A DNA stretch of 64,000 nt. It comes from Verrucomicrobia bacterium Tous-C9LFEB. Its GTDB lineage: Bacteria; Acidobacteriota; Terriglobia; Terriglobales; Acidobacteriaceae. The DNA lies in NCBI GenBank assembly GCA_903970445.1, contig CAJCIP010000005.1:50143-114142 (forward strand), read 5' to 3'. The position numbers and the translations under genes were made by a program. The notes beneath the pieces are model-generated. The model searched no databases. It was given only the letters and a program-made list of their open reading frames with translations, and had not been told where the DNA came from. How positions within the stretch are numbered: position 1 is the first letter of the stretch; every line of letters starts with the position of its first letter. Shown piece after piece: positions 45,473-54,405 of this stretch.

Positions 45473-46627
45473 ATGGCAGCCGAGCATAGCCTAAGAACAG
45501 TAGGCGAACAAATGGCGAATATGCACATGGCCCCTTCCAGTAGGACCCTCTTCCCGATCCTTCAAGCACCTGTAGGTTTGGCTCGTATGGCTGCGGAGGC
45601 TACGCACACTGCTGACGGTCACCTTATCGAATTCAGGGCGCTGAAGTCGCGTTCAATCCTGAACCGCACCGTCTCGAAGCGCATGGGATGGTCGGCGAAC
45701 TCGATTAATCCCTACCGCGGATGCGAGTTCGGCTGCAAGTATTGCTATGCCCGTTACACACATGAGTTTCTGCAGCCTGCTCCGATCGCTGCGCCTCCGC
45801 GAGGCACGTATGACGTTCCGCAACAGCCCTGGGCGTTGGCATTCGAGCGAGAGATCTATGTCAAGGAGAACGCAGCGTGGCTGCTCGAGCAGGAACTGAA
45901 GCGTGTGGACCTGCGCGAAGAGATTGCGATCGGAACGGCTACGGATTCTTACCAGCCCATTGAGCGCAAAGCGAAGATAACGCGTTCGATGCTGGAGGTG
46001 CTGGCGCGCTATCGCGGGCTTCGCGTAGGGATCGTGACGAAGTCGACGCTGATTGCGCGCGACATTGACCTGCTGCAGATCATCGCGGAGCGAAGCCATC
46101 TCGTCGTTCACATCACGATCACAACGATGAACATCGCGCTCGCTCGCAAACTGGAACCTCGTGCACCGAGACCCGACTTGCGGATGGAGACCGTGCGCAA
46201 GCTGCGTGAGGCCGGCATCACTGCGGGTGTGCTTTGCTCGCCCTTGCTACCTGGCATCAACGACAGCGAGCGAGCAGTGGAGCGTGTGGCGAAGGCTGCA
46301 GCATTGGCGGGCGCGAACTTCTTCGCCGCGCATCCGCTCTTTCTGAAAGCCTGCTCACGACCGACGTACCTTAGCTTCGTGCGCGCCGAGTTCCCTCACC
46401 TTGCCGCCGACTACGCAAAGCGGTATGAGCGCCTCGACTTTGCGGGACCGGAGTACACGAAGCAGACGCAGGAGATGGTCGCTCGTCTTTGTACGAAGTA
46501 TGGGCTCGCGCGGCGATCGCTCGATGCGGTGCTGACGCGCGGCTACGGAGAAGAAGAACGTAAGCCGCCGCTACGGTACGGCGAGATGCCGGAGAAGTTT
46601 GAAGCGCAGGCGAAGCTGTTTGCGTGA
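45473..46627 (+). CDS. PA0069/Rv2578c-family radical SAM protein
   Basis: About 384 residues from ATG 45473; TTG 45458 and ATG 45512 are alternative starts, and none has a decisive ribosome-binding site. The radical SAM 4Fe-4S motif is CEFGCKYCYARYTHE (CxxxCxxC), and GVLCSPLLPGINDSE occurs later. The family resembles spore photoproduct lyase in overall pattern but its reaction is not known. Monocistronic here. Confidence 0.9.
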   Translation: MAAEHSLRTVGEQMANMHMAPSSRTLFPILQAPVGLARMAAEATHTADGHLIEFRALKSRSILNRTVSKRMGWSANSINPYRGCEFGCKYCYARYTHEFLQPAPIAAPPRGTYDVPQQPWALAFEREIYVKENAAWLLEQELKRVDLREEIAIGTATDSYQPIERKAKITRSMLEVLARYRGLRVGIVTKSTLIARDIDLLQIIAERSHLVVHITITTMNIALARKLEPRAPRPDLRMETVRKLREAGITAGVLCSPLLPGINDSERAVERVAKAAALAGANFFAAHPLFLKACSRPTYLSFVRAEFPHLAADYAKRYERLDFAGPEYTKQTQEMVARLCTKYGLARRSLDAVLTRGYGEEERKPPLRYGEMPEKFEAQAKLFA

Positions 46628-47125
46628 CATCTGGAAGCTTCTTCACCGGTCTGACCTTCCTCAGTAGAGCTCGGAAGGAATATGGATGCCATGAGCCGGC
46701 AACTAGCTCGTCGCCGTTCCTCATGGCGTCACGCACATTGGCGGCACTTACCGATTGACACCGCAGTTCGTGAACTTCATGTGAATCTTTGTAGTTCCTG
46801 CGTCGACGTCCGACGTGGAAGGAACTTCAATCCCACCTACCTCAGCATATGTTGTCTTCATGATGGAAGCCGTGTGCTGTCTGCGGGTGTGTGCTATCTA
46901 GCTCAACGAGCAGCAGGCCTTTTGGCGAGGACACATACTTGCTGTCGATCTCGGCTGCGAGATTTGGTCCGCGTACAGACGCGCGCGGGCGCGGGTCTGT
47001 AAAGCAATCTCCTGAATGTAACTGGAACAGCCTTTCGTTCCGAATAGCGGAGTCGTCACGAGAACGGCCTTCGTTCTGTGGTTTAACCTGCCTACCTCGC
47101 CCGGCTGAAACCCTGCCGGGCGATT
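46628..47125. other. Intergenic region with a possible degraded gene on the minus strand
   Basis: No intact gene. On the minus strand two overlapping frames look protein-like: about 47090 to 46842 includes ASVRGPNLAAEIDSKYVSSP and KGLLLVELDSTHPQTA, and 46861 to 46748 gives MKTTYAEVGGIEVPSTSDVD and ends in KIHMKFTNCGVNR. Joining them needs one frameshift near 46860. I cannot name a family, so this could be coincidence. A GC-rich inverted repeat at 47098-47122 follows the downstream gene. Confidence 0.3.
47098..47122 (-). repeat. GC-rich inverted repeat after the 47126-47683 gene
   Basis: CGCCCGGC and GCCGGGCG form a perfect 8-bp stem with a 9-base loop, just downstream of the gene that ends at 47126 on the minus strand. 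No T-run follows, so it is at most a weak or Rho-linked terminator. Confidence 0.45.
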
Positions 47126-47683
47126 CTACTGTCTTCCGCTCTGCTTTTCTGCTTGAGCCTTTAGATCGGCGAACCCTGCTGCACTATACGGCTCGTGTGT
47201 TCGCCAAAGCACTTTGCCATCGCGATCCGTCAGTAGAACGTACGCAGCGTCGGGTGCCTTGTCGTCGTACCCGCAGGCTTGCTTCCACTCCGCTTCGCCG
47301 GAGAAGACCGGAAGAAACCGGCTTTGCAGCACCAGCGGAACTTTGCCTTTGAGCGAGCGAACGACCCAGCCGTGCAGGAAGCCGGGAACGCGTTCGAGGA
47401 CGGGAAGGTCATAGAAGCTAAGGCGATCATTCGCAAGATTGCGCCGAACGGGTATTTCCCAGGCGGTCGTTGCATCGGCAGAGGCGCGAGAGAAGCCCAC
47501 GATGAAGATGGTAGGGCCGGTGAGGTTTCTTGGAATCTCAACTGGGTGGCCATCCAAAGCAAACGCTTGCGTTTGCGGCACAGACAATTGTCCGTGGGAA
47601 GCGCCCGCTCTCACGAGGAACACTGCCATGATGAAGCATGTTCGTACAGGTGCTTTGCTTGAAAAGAAACGGCCCATTCTCAA
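47126..47683 (-). CDS. Exported protein, thioredoxin-fold-like, unknown function
   Basis: 185 residues with a signal peptide (CFIMAVFLVRAGASHGQ). The mature part has IPRNLTGPTIFIVGFSRASA, a strand-helix opening like thioredoxin-fold proteins, and near the end DAAYVLLTDRDGKVLWRTHE. It lacks a CxxC motif. Its general pattern resembles the ATP10/redoxin-like group, but I do not claim membership. Start ATG 47683 or 47677. Confidence 0.7.
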   Translation of the reverse strand: MRMGRFFSSKAPVRTCFIMAVFLVRAGASHGQLSVPQTQAFALDGHPVEIPRNLTGPTIFIVGFSRASADATTAWEIPVRRNLANDRLSFYDLPVLERVPGFLHGWVVRSLKGKVPLVLQSRFLPVFSGEAEWKQACGYDDKAPDAAYVLLTDRDGKVLWRTHEPYSAAGFADLKAQAEKQSGRQ

Positions 47684-47801
47684 ATGATATGGATGGGAAC
47701 GAGCCGTATGAGGATGGCGGGGCGAGCTGACTTTCTGAACGCAGGGCCTGGACGGTGTGGGTGTTCGTGACTCTAGACTTTCGTCTACCTGGGAATCCTG
47801 G

Positions 47802-49139
47802 TTACCGGGCGGAGTTCCGGGCGGTCTGAGAAGTGCCGGTGTATGTCACGTGCCAAACGGTTTTCGTGCCGTCGTCCGTCACGAACATACTGCCGTCGTT
47901 GCCGATGGTCACACCCACTGGACGGCCCCAGACTTGCCCATCGGCCGTGACGAAGCCGGTGAGAAAATCTTCATATTCGCCAGTCGCATGCCCGTTCTTC
48001 ATCGGCAGTCGAATCACTTCATAGCCGCTGCGTTTGGAGCGGTTCCAAGAGCCGTGTTCTGCTGCGAAGGCGTCACCAGAGAATCGCTGCCACGGGCAAA
48101 TACCGGCGCACGCAAGATTTGCTGGATAGAACGTCATCTCCAGCGATGCAAAGTGCGGATTCAGTAGCACGTCCGGTGTGCGAACCTTTGCTTTCAGTTC
48201 GGGGTGCGTGCCGGGCAGGCGTGGATCCTGATGCTGTCCCATGTACCACCATGGCCAGCCGAAGAAGCTGTCTTCCGGGACGCTGGTGATGTAGTCGGGT
48301 ACAAGGTTGTCGCCGAGTCCGTCGCGCTCGTTCGTCGAACACCAGAGCTGGCCGGTTGTGGGGTTTACCGCTTCGCCAACGCAGTTGCGAATGCCGGACG
48401 CCCAAACCTTCACGAACTTTCCTTCCGGCGTGTATTCGAGCACATCAGCACGATGGAACTCGCGTGGATGCGTGTCTATGTCGTCGACGTTGGAACCGGA
48501 GCCGACGGAGATCCACATCTTTTTGCCGTCGAGCGAGAACTGCACATCACGGGTCCAGTGGCCGCCACCGCGGAGCTGCGCATATCCGGGCAGCTCGGGC
48601 ACGACTGTCTGCGATGCGCCCGTCGCAATCATGTCGCCGGACTTGTAAGGAAAGCGAACAAGTGACGTTGTGTTCGCAACGTAGACCCATTGCGGATTAG
48701 CTGCCGGATAGAACGCGATACCGAACGGGTGATCGAGACCAGTAGCAAACACCTGGCGCTGTGCTGCCTTCCCGTCCGCACCTGCGCCGCGAAGAACGAC
48801 AACCTGGCCGCCACGCGAGTCGGCGAGAAACAGATCACCGTTGGGCGCTGTGCGAATCAGGCGCGGCTCGCTGAAGCCGTCGGCATAGACCGTCACCTTG
48901 AACCCGGCGGGAGCCTGCGGCCATGCGCCGTCAGGCCGGGAAACGACATGCGGGCCATTGTCGACAGACGATTGCTCGTTCGGAGCGGGCAGGTCCGCAA
49001 CGGTAAGGTGGCGGCGGACGCCGGGGTGTTCCTTCGAGTAGTCGGTAAACGCGTCCTGCCCGGTGAGCACGGGCTGCTGGGCGCCCGCGGCGGCGGCGAA
49101 CGAGGCTAGGATGAGGCAGGTGGTCAGGCGAATGCTCAT
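47802..49139 (-). CDS. PQQ-dependent sugar (sorbosone) dehydrogenase-like protein, exported
   Basis: 445 residues with a signal peptide (TTCLILASFAAAAGAQ). The beta-propeller repeats are of the soluble sugar dehydrogenase type: FSEPRLIRTAPNGDLFLADS, HPFGIAFYPAANPQWVYVAN, DVQFSLDGKKMWISVGSGSN, VKVWASGIRNCVGEAVNPTT and the C-terminal AAEHGSWNRSKRSGYEVIRL. It would oxidise sugars in the periplasm using PQQ, if the cofactor is available; no PQQ synthesis genes are here. It is downstream of an unknown pair on the same strand. Confidence 0.88.
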   Translation of the reverse strand: MSIRLTTCLILASFAAAAGAQQPVLTGQDAFTDYSKEHPGVRRHLTVADLPAPNEQSSVDNGPHVVSRPDGAWPQAPAGFKVTVYADGFSEPRLIRTAPNGDLFLADSRGGQVVVLRGAGADGKAAQRQVFATGLDHPFGIAFYPAANPQWVYVANTTSLVRFPYKSGDMIATGASQTVVPELPGYAQLRGGGHWTRDVQFSLDGKKMWISVGSGSNVDDIDTHPREFHRADVLEYTPEGKFVKVWASGIRNCVGEAVNPTTGQLWCSTNERDGLGDNLVPDYITSVPEDSFFGWPWWYMGQHQDPRLPGTHPELKAKVRTPDVLLNPHFASLEMTFYPANLACAGICPWQRFSGDAFAAEHGSWNRSKRSGYEVIRLPMKNGHATGEYEDFLTGFVTADGQVWGRPVGVTIGNDGSMFVTDDGTKTVWHVTYTGTSQTARNSAR

Positions 49140-49206
49140 GAATTCTCCGTATGGGTCTTCAAGATTCGATGCGCTTCAATGGCTTGCCGACAGCTTCATG
49201 GTTCCG

Positions 49207-50220
49207 TTACTGGACGGAAGTCCCTGAAGCAATTTTGTCGCTGGTGGGTTGAGAGGCGAGCGCTTTGACCTCATCAAGAGAAGCAGAGGCATCGAGAACG
49301 GCGCGTGATTTTTGCTGCTCGATTTTCGCGGAATTGATGATCTTGCGTAGCGCAGCGTCAGCGTCGTTGTGCGGCGGCTGAATACTGCTGAGGCCGCGCG
49401 TGACGCTAAGAAGAGCATTCAAGGCTTCGACCGTGCTTTGCGCCGTGGATGTGTTTGGCGCAATCTCTTCGACACGCAGATGAACGGAGCCGCTATATCG
49501 AAGGCTGGCCACGAGGTCGGTATCTTCTCGCAGCGGAAGATCCAGACCCATCAGCGAAATGCGTCCGTTCTCTGAAAACGGAAGCCCGATGTGGCCGATC
49601 CCCCAAGCCTGTGAGAGCAGCGGCACTTCAGAATAGCGCGCAGCCAGCAAAGAGCTGCCCACGGAACTCAACGCCGAGGCGCGCGAGCGGTCGAGCATGG
49701 AGTGAATCTGCTCCGTGGTCGGCATATTGGACGCGGCGACTGTGTCGTACCCAAGCTGAGCCACGCGCAGCGTGCGGCCTTCTACGGGAACGCTGTAGAT
49801 CGTGTGGCCGGCGTAATCCTCGCGTGTGCTTGCGATGCTCGCCAGATACTCCTTCAACCGCTGTCCGTCGAACTTGCCAACTAAGACTTCGGAATAAGCG
49901 ACGGGGCCGTTTGGTCCCTTAGGATTCGCCATGCGGTGCAATGCGAAGGCCGCTACTTCGAGATCGCGCTCTGGGACGATGCCGGTCGCGTCGATGAAGC
50001 GTTGAAAGTAAGGGCTGCGCTTTACCGGCGACGCGTCGAAGTGCGAGAGCGTACGCAGGGTCTTGAGATTTAGATAGACGATCGCATCTGACTCTGGAAG
50101 CAAGCGGGCAGCTTCGGGCGGCGCTTTCTGCCGCAGCAGCAGAACGATCGCGAGTGCGACCATCAGACCAAGAGCAACGAGCAGAGTGTTACGGCTTCTT
50201 CGGCGCATTCGCTTCCGCAA
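49207..50220 (-). CDS. Membrane-anchored protein of unknown function
   Basis: 337 residues. A single N-terminal membrane anchor (TLLVALGLMVALAIVLLL) follows a strongly basic start (MRKRMRRRSR). The exposed part begins PEAARLLPESDAIVYLNLKTL, a pattern resembling DUF3352-type exported proteins, but no function is known. The start overlaps the end of the upstream gene by 32 bp, so the two are co-transcribed. Confidence 0.75.
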   Translation of the reverse strand: MRKRMRRRSRNTLLVALGLMVALAIVLLLRQKAPPEAARLLPESDAIVYLNLKTLRTLSHFDASPVKRSPYFQRFIDATGIVPERDLEVAAFALHRMANPKGPNGPVAYSEVLVGKFDGQRLKEYLASIASTREDYAGHTIYSVPVEGRTLRVAQLGYDTVAASNMPTTEQIHSMLDRSRASALSSVGSSLLAARYSEVPLLSQAWGIGHIGLPFSENGRISLMGLDLPLREDTDLVASLRYSGSVHLRVEEIAPNTSTAQSTVEALNALLSVTRGLSSIQPPHNDADAALRKIINSAKIEQQKSRAVLDASASLDEVKALASQPTSDKIASGTSVQ

Positions 50221-51106
50221 TGCGGAATGTGAACATCTTACCGTTGCCGTTCAGGCTGGGCGAACCTGCGGCCGAGCCGGGCGGCAGAACCCCGTATTCG
50301 CCAACGGTAAGATCGTCGGGAAGGTTGAACGTGTACATTTGCCGCGCAACCTTTTTCGCAGTGAATTCGATCTCGTCGCGCTCACTGCCGCCGCCGCCGT
50401 GAAAGACGCCGCCCGTATATACGCGAAACTCACGGCGGTTCCCATGCTCACGAAACTGCAGGAACGTGTACTCATCTCCCGTCGTCCCTTGCGGCGCATA
50501 GATCAACAGCGGCGTCCCCCCACTCAATATGAGCGGCGAATGCTCCCCTTGCACCGTCCCGTTGCGGTCTTCTTTGATGATGCCGTGGGTCGCTGCGCTC
50601 TTGATCCAACCACCGGACTTGATCGTGACCTTTTCTGTTTTTAGTTCGACCCACTCGCCCGTTTTGTCCTGGTAATACACGCCGATCTCGTCAAGTGAAG
50701 GTGAGAGTGGAGCGACCTCTACCGCGCCCTGCCGTGCCATAACCGGAAAATGTTGCATAGATAGCGGACCGCGGACACCCAGTCCTGAGCCATGCGCAAG
50801 CATCAGCGAAATCACACTATCAGAGACGCCCGCCTGCTTCAGCGCAATTAAGTCATCGGAATGGGTGTCGTAACTTCCTGGCTGAATCCTGATCGCCTGT
50901 TCGATCACGTGGTCGGATAAGCCGGCCTTCGTCATGCGAACGATTGCACCATTCGTCAACGTACTTTCATTAGAGTTTTGCGGATGTGGAGTCACATCCG
51001 GGTTGGAGGTCGCAATAGGGCCTTCCTGCAAGGAACCAGGCTCCTGTGCGGGCGAGGCCAACGCGATCACGAGAGGCATAAACAGAAAGAAAAGTCGACG
51101 GAACAT
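50189..51106 (-). CDS. Exported protein of unknown function
   Basis: 305 residues with a signal peptide (RLFFLFMPLVIALASPAQ). A short helical region (LTNGAIVRMTKAGLSDHVIE and ALKQAGVSDSVISLMLAH) is repeated twice in the N-terminal third, as in many acidobacterial exported proteins; the remainder is beta-rich. No family is named. It overlaps the start of the following gene by 32 bp, suggesting a two-gene operon. Confidence 0.75.
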   Translation of the reverse strand: MFRRLFFLFMPLVIALASPAQEPGSLQEGPIATSNPDVTPHPQNSNESTLTNGAIVRMTKAGLSDHVIEQAIRIQPGSYDTHSDDLIALKQAGVSDSVISLMLAHGSGLGVRGPLSMQHFPVMARQGAVEVAPLSPSLDEIGVYYQDKTGEWVELKTEKVTIKSGGWIKSAATHGIIKEDRNGTVQGEHSPLILSGGTPLLIYAPQGTTGDEYTFLQFREHGNRREFRVYTGGVFHGGGGSERDEIEFTAKKVARQMYTFNLPDDLTVGEYGVLPPGSAAGSPSLNGNGKMFTFRIAEANAPKKP

Positions 51107-51316
51107 GGTTTCTTGAATGGCCCTCGCGCGCGGCGTCTGAAAGACACTAAATACGCTACCACTTCGACCCTTTGAAAGCGGACCGGTTCAAAAAAGCGCC
51201 CGCATGGCAGTGCTTCCCCGCGGAGAAAGAAGTGGAGACGTAACGTGCTGCTGTGGTACACCATTGTTGCTCCTCATCCGGCCCTGGATAAATATCGCTC
51301 TTCGGAGAATCACTGC

Positions 51317-51784
51317 ATGAAGCTTCTACTCGTTGCCCTGTCCGCCGCCATGTTTCAATTGCCCGCGAAGCCGCCGATGAAGATGGGGCTGTGGGACAGC
51401 GAAGGCGTAGTCCATATGACTATGCCAAACGCGCCAGCCATGATGGCCGGAATGATGAACCGCCCGATCCACGTGCGTAGCTGCATGACGCCCGAAAGCT
51501 ACGCAAAGGCAATGGGATCCTCGCAGCAGATCGGAAAGGATTGTGCCAGGACGAATGAAGTTTTTACAGGGAAGGGCTACAGCTTCGATATCAGCTGTAA
51601 AGGCAAGACCACTGGACATTTTGAAATGACGTTCGACAGCGACACGGCCATGCACGGGACGGGCCACCTTGATCTCAGTCAGGGACGCGCGAGTGGCGCT
51701 ACGAGCGACTCAACGACCACGATGAAATGGGTCGGTCCTGACTGCGGTGGAATCAGCCCGGATAAGCCGGAAATCATTAAGTGA
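51317..51784 (+). CDS. DUF3617-like exported protein
   Basis: 155 residues from ATG 51317, with GGAGA nine bases upstream; a longer frame reaches 51245. Signal peptide MKLLLVALSAAMFQLPA. The mature sequence has PPMKMGLWDSEGVVHMTMPN and HVRSCMTPESYAKAM with paired Cys later (CARTNEVFTG, FDISCKGKTTG), typical of DUF3617 proteins. Function unknown. It is just upstream of the tRNA cluster. Confidence 0.8.
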   Translation: MKLLLVALSAAMFQLPAKPPMKMGLWDSEGVVHMTMPNAPAMMAGMMNRPIHVRSCMTPESYAKAMGSSQQIGKDCARTNEVFTGKGYSFDISCKGKTTGHFEMTFDSDTAMHGTGHLDLSQGRASGATSDSTTTMKWVGPDCGGISPDKPEIIK

Positions 51785-51921
51785 ATGGAGCCATTCAGGA
51801 CAGGGCTTGCCTACCCAGAACCTTCGGTGCCCTATGGTAAAGTTAGGACTGCGCTGCGCGGTGTGGCGGCGCAGTTTGCTGTTCAGCCTACCGGCCAAAA
51901 CCGGATGGAAGCAGGAGCCGG

Positions 51922-51997
51922 GCTGGCGTAGCTCAGCTGGTAGAGCACCTGATTTGTAATCAGGCGGTCGGGGGTTCAAATCCCTTCGCCAGCTCCA
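51922..51997 (+). tRNA. tRNA-Thr (anticodon TGT)
   Basis: Acceptor GCTGGCG pairs with CGCCAGC, T discriminator and encoded CCA. The anticodon loop TTTGTAA gives TGT. D loop AGCTCAGCTGGTAGAGC and T loop GGTTCAAATCC are normal. First of a five-tRNA cluster. Confidence 0.97.
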
Positions 51998-52025
51998 TGT
52001 TTCTCTTCGGCAGCAATCAAAAAAT

Positions 52026-52112
52026 GCACAGGTGGCCGAGTGGTTAATGGCAGCAGACTGTAAATCTGCCCGTCAATGACGTACGGAGGTTCGAATCCTC
52101 CCCTGTGCACCA
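52026..52112 (+). tRNA. tRNA-Tyr (anticodon GTA)
   Basis: Class II tRNA with a long variable arm. Acceptor GCACAGG pairs with CCTGTGC; the anticodon loop CTGTAAA gives GTA; CCA is encoded. Confidence 0.96.
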
Positions 52113-52131
52113 TAAGTTTTGAGGTATTTGC

Positions 52132-52329
52132 TTGGACTTTAGTCCAGCCTCGAGTGGACGAATGTGGGTTGCGCTGCTGGTAATTGCAACTCTCGCCGTC
52201 GCAGCGTGGCAGACAATGGAGCCCGGAAGGTACCGTTCGCTGTGCTGGATTCTGCTTGGCTTCTTCGCTTTCCGCGTGATTCTCGGTAAGCTAAAGGCTG
52301 AAGCGGACGCCAGAAGGCGGCTGCAGTAG
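52132..52329 (+). CDS. Small membrane protein between tRNA genes
   Basis: 65 residues if started at TTG 52132, which has GAGG eight bases upstream; an ATG at 52162 is an alternative. The sequence has two hydrophobic segments (MWVALLVIATLAVAAWQ and CWILLGFFAFRVIL) and a charged C-terminus (KAEADARRRLQ). It ends immediately before tRNA-Thr(GGT). Unrecognised, and the small size makes it uncertain. Confidence 0.5.
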   Translation: MDFSPASSGRMWVALLVIATLAVAAWQTMEPGRYRSLCWILLGFFAFRVILGKLKAEADARRRLQ

Positions 52330-52404
<75 letters not shown>

Positions 52405-52440
52405 GATTTTGCAGACCGAAGCCTCGGCTTCGTGTCTTGA

Positions 52441-52515
52441 GCGGGAGTAACTCAGTGGTAGAGTCACAGCCTTCCAAGCTGTTGGTCGCGGGTCCGATTC
52501 CCGTCTCCCGCTCCA
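52441..52515 (+). tRNA. tRNA-Gly (anticodon TCC)
   Basis: Acceptor GCGGGAG pairs with CTCCCGC; the anticodon loop CTTCCAA gives TCC; CCA is encoded. Confidence 0.97.
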
Positions 52516-52544
52516 TCCTTTCCACCACAGGTTGGTTCGCATAG

Positions 52545-52853
52545 ATGTATCAACAGGCAGCGATTCCGGTGTCCGACCCGGCGACGTTTGGTGCAGTGCA
52601 AGGCGCCATTGAAAAGTCTTTTTCATCCACCGGAATCAAGGAGTTCCTGAAGTCGCTCGACAAGAGCAGCCTGCGTATTCGTGAGTTTGAAGAAGTGCTC
52701 AAGGCCGGCAAGCTCGGACCCTCCACCGAAGCGGAGTATGCAAAGCTCGGAGACGGAGATCAGGGCCAGATCCGCGAGTTGTATCTTGCGAGCCTGGAGA
52801 AGGTTCCGAGCGACTTGCGGGACAAGTATTTCAAGCTGTACGCGTACTACTGA
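52545..52853 (+). CDS. Hypothetical protein after tRNA-Gly
   Basis: 102 residues, mostly helical by eye, with an N-terminal MYQQAAIPVSDPATFGAVQG and C-terminal LRDKYFKLYAYY. No membrane segment or signal. It occupies the place where tuf is often found in this type of cluster. The ribosome-binding site is weak, but the frame is long and the composition protein-like. Confidence 0.65.
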   Translation: MYQQAAIPVSDPATFGAVQGAIEKSFSSTGIKEFLKSLDKSSLRIREFEEVLKAGKLGPSTEAEYAKLGDGDQGQIRELYLASLEKVPSDLRDKYFKLYAYY

Positions 52854-52864
52854 AGAGGTGTGCG

Positions 52865-53347
52865 GTGGATTGCAACTCGGCGTGTCGGGAGCGAATGATG
52901 GACATTCAGATAGATGGAAATCGCTCCACGAGCGAATGTTGGCAAGCAGCCCAACTCATATCTCCTCAAGCTCTGCCGCCCATCTCTCCTGAGGAAGAGC
53001 AGGTCGCCAAGAAGCTGGCGATTTCGTCCGAAGGCTATCGGCGCTCGAAGTATGCCGCTGAACTGACAAAGCATCAGCTTGAGGCTCGTGCACTTCAGGT
53101 TGGAAAACTTGTAGAAGCCTGGCTAAACCGTCATAACTTGATCGCTCAAGTTGAAGGCGTCTGGTTGAGAACTTTCCAAGGAAAGTTCCGAGTTGAGATT
53201 CGCATTGGTGCCCTGACAAAGCTGATTTTTATCGAGGAAGACCTGATCAACGATTTACTGGATTCAGGTTCGATCGAGGCGGAGAGAAGCTTTGATCGCC
53301 TGCTCACGTCCAATTTCTCTGCTCAAGAATCCGCAAAAGCATCATGA
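52865..53347 (+). CDS. Hypothetical protein, first of an overlapping pair
   Basis: 160 residues if started at GTG 52865; ATG 52895 or 52898 are alternatives. A Pro-rich linker (SPQALPPISPEEEQVAKKL) precedes a helical region (GYRRSKYAAELTKHQLEARA) and a mixed domain with WLRTFQGKFRVEIRIGALTK. Family unknown. Its stop overlaps the next start by 4 bp, so the two are translationally coupled. Both genes are less GC-rich than neighbours, which suggests acquisition. Confidence 0.65.
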   Translation: MDCNSACRERMMDIQIDGNRSTSECWQAAQLISPQALPPISPEEEQVAKKLAISSEGYRRSKYAAELTKHQLEARALQVGKLVEAWLNRHNLIAQVEGVWLRTFQGKFRVEIRIGALTKLIFIEEDLINDLLDSGSIEAERSFDRLLTSNFSAQESAKAS

Positions 53348-53625
53348 GGCTTGCTGGGCAAACCGTTACTATCATTCTGACCGAAGATGGAAGGCGGGTG
53401 CTCTCTTTGGGAGCGGTAGGCGTTCCAGATGCGACGCTCATAACAGTGTCTGTCGAAGAGTCAGAAGATATGGGCCTTTGGATTCGCTTACCTCGCGAAA
53501 ATCAAATGCACTATTTCCTTTTGCGGTGGGAGTACATTCTCGGCATCGATATACAGAGTGGCTTAGGAAAGCTCATCGGAATGCGGAATGAGCGCGCTTC
53601 CGATTTCGTCGAAAATAAGGGATAA
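53344..53625 (+). CDS. Hypothetical protein, second of an overlapping pair
   Basis: 93 residues, with the start codon overlapping the previous gene by 4 bp. It is predicted beta-rich (TVTIILTEDGRRVLSLGAVG, ENQMHYFLLRWEYILGIDIQ). No signal or membrane segment. The partner of the preceding gene, and their function is unknown. The pair sits between tRNA-Gly and rpmG. Confidence 0.65.
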   Translation: MRLAGQTVTIILTEDGRRVLSLGAVGVPDATLITVSVEESEDMGLWIRLPRENQMHYFLLRWEYILGIDIQSGLGKLIGMRNERASDFVENKG

Positions 53626-53783
53626 TAGCCTTGGAACGCGTGGCCTGACCGCGTCTCTTCCAAGCAGCACAATCAGGATTTGGCAGCAGGGGCCATTAAG
53701 CCCTGCGTCGCGGCGTGTCAGGAGTAATCCGGGCAAGCTGCTTGCCAGCCGAGGTGCCTGGCCACTGAGAAAGGATTCACCCA

Positions 53784-53933
53784 ATGCGCGAAATCATCAC
53801 TCTTCAATGCCCCGACTGCAAGAACCGCAACTACTCCACGACCAAGAACAAAAAGACTACGACAGGCCGTCTCGAGTTCAAAAAGTTCTGCAACACGTGC
53901 CGCAAGCATACGCCGCACAAAGAGACCAAGTAA
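53784..53933 (+). CDS. rpmG: 50S ribosomal protein L33
   Basis: 49 residues. The ribosome-binding site is AAAGGA. Sequence [20 protein letters not shown] and a second [11 protein letters not shown] carry two CxxC pairs, so it is the zinc-binding (C+) form of L33. It is followed by tRNA-Trp, the usual arrangement before secE-nusG. Confidence 0.96.
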   Translation: MREIITLQCPDCKNRNYSTTKNKKTTTGRLEFKKFCNTCRKHTPHKETK

Positions 53934-53973
53934 GCTCCGCGGCAGCGATGCGGGTGCAAACCCCGCCTCCTAC

Positions 53974-54049
53974 AGGGGAGTAAGCTCAACGGTTAAACTG
54001 TCGGTCTCCAAAACCGAACTTCTCGGTTCGAATCCGAGCTCCCCTGCCA
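53974..54049 (+). tRNA. tRNA-Trp (anticodon CCA)
   Basis: Acceptor AGGGGAG pairs with CTCCCCT; the anticodon loop CTCCAAA gives CCA; CCA end is encoded. It lies between rpmG and secE. Confidence 0.97.
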
Positions 54050-54109
54050 TCCATTTTCGAAGATTCCAGCGCACGCAACGGCGCGGTAAGGTTCCACGAG
54101 ACGAGCACC

Positions 54110-54379
54110 ATGTCAAAAGCAATCGTAGCAACCGGTACAGCAGAAAATACGGAAAGCAGCTTGCAGAAGGTTGTTTCAGGCCCCGAGCGCTTTCTCCAGT
54201 TCCTGAAGGAAGTTCGCCAGGAAATGCATAAGGTTGTCACCCCGACACGCGATGAAGTGCGGAACAACACCATCGTCGTTCTAGTCACGGTGTTTCTTTT
54301 CGCCGCTTATTTCGCGCTGGTTGATCAGGTGATCGGCCGCGGTATCGATAAGCTGTTCCTCCACACGACCAGGCACTAA
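54110..54379 (+). CDS. secE: Preprotein translocase subunit SecE
   Basis: 89 residues. After a Ser/Thr-rich leader it has FLQFLKEVRQEMHKVVTPTR, the amphipathic helix of SecE, then one membrane segment (NNTIVVLVTVFLFAAYFALV). It stabilises SecY in the inner-membrane translocon. Precedes nusG by 26 bp. Confidence 0.94.
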   Translation: MSKAIVATGTAENTESSLQKVVSGPERFLQFLKEVRQEMHKVVTPTRDEVRNNTIVVLVTVFLFAAYFALVDQVIGRGIDKLFLHTTRH

Positions 54380-54405
54380 GAGCCACCATCCAAGAAGGCA
54401 CGTAC

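Noticed and set aside
51710..51979. Minus-strand open frame across the first tRNA-Thr gene
   Set aside because: It runs through a tRNA with full secondary structure and carries the non-coding look of a tRNA antisense.
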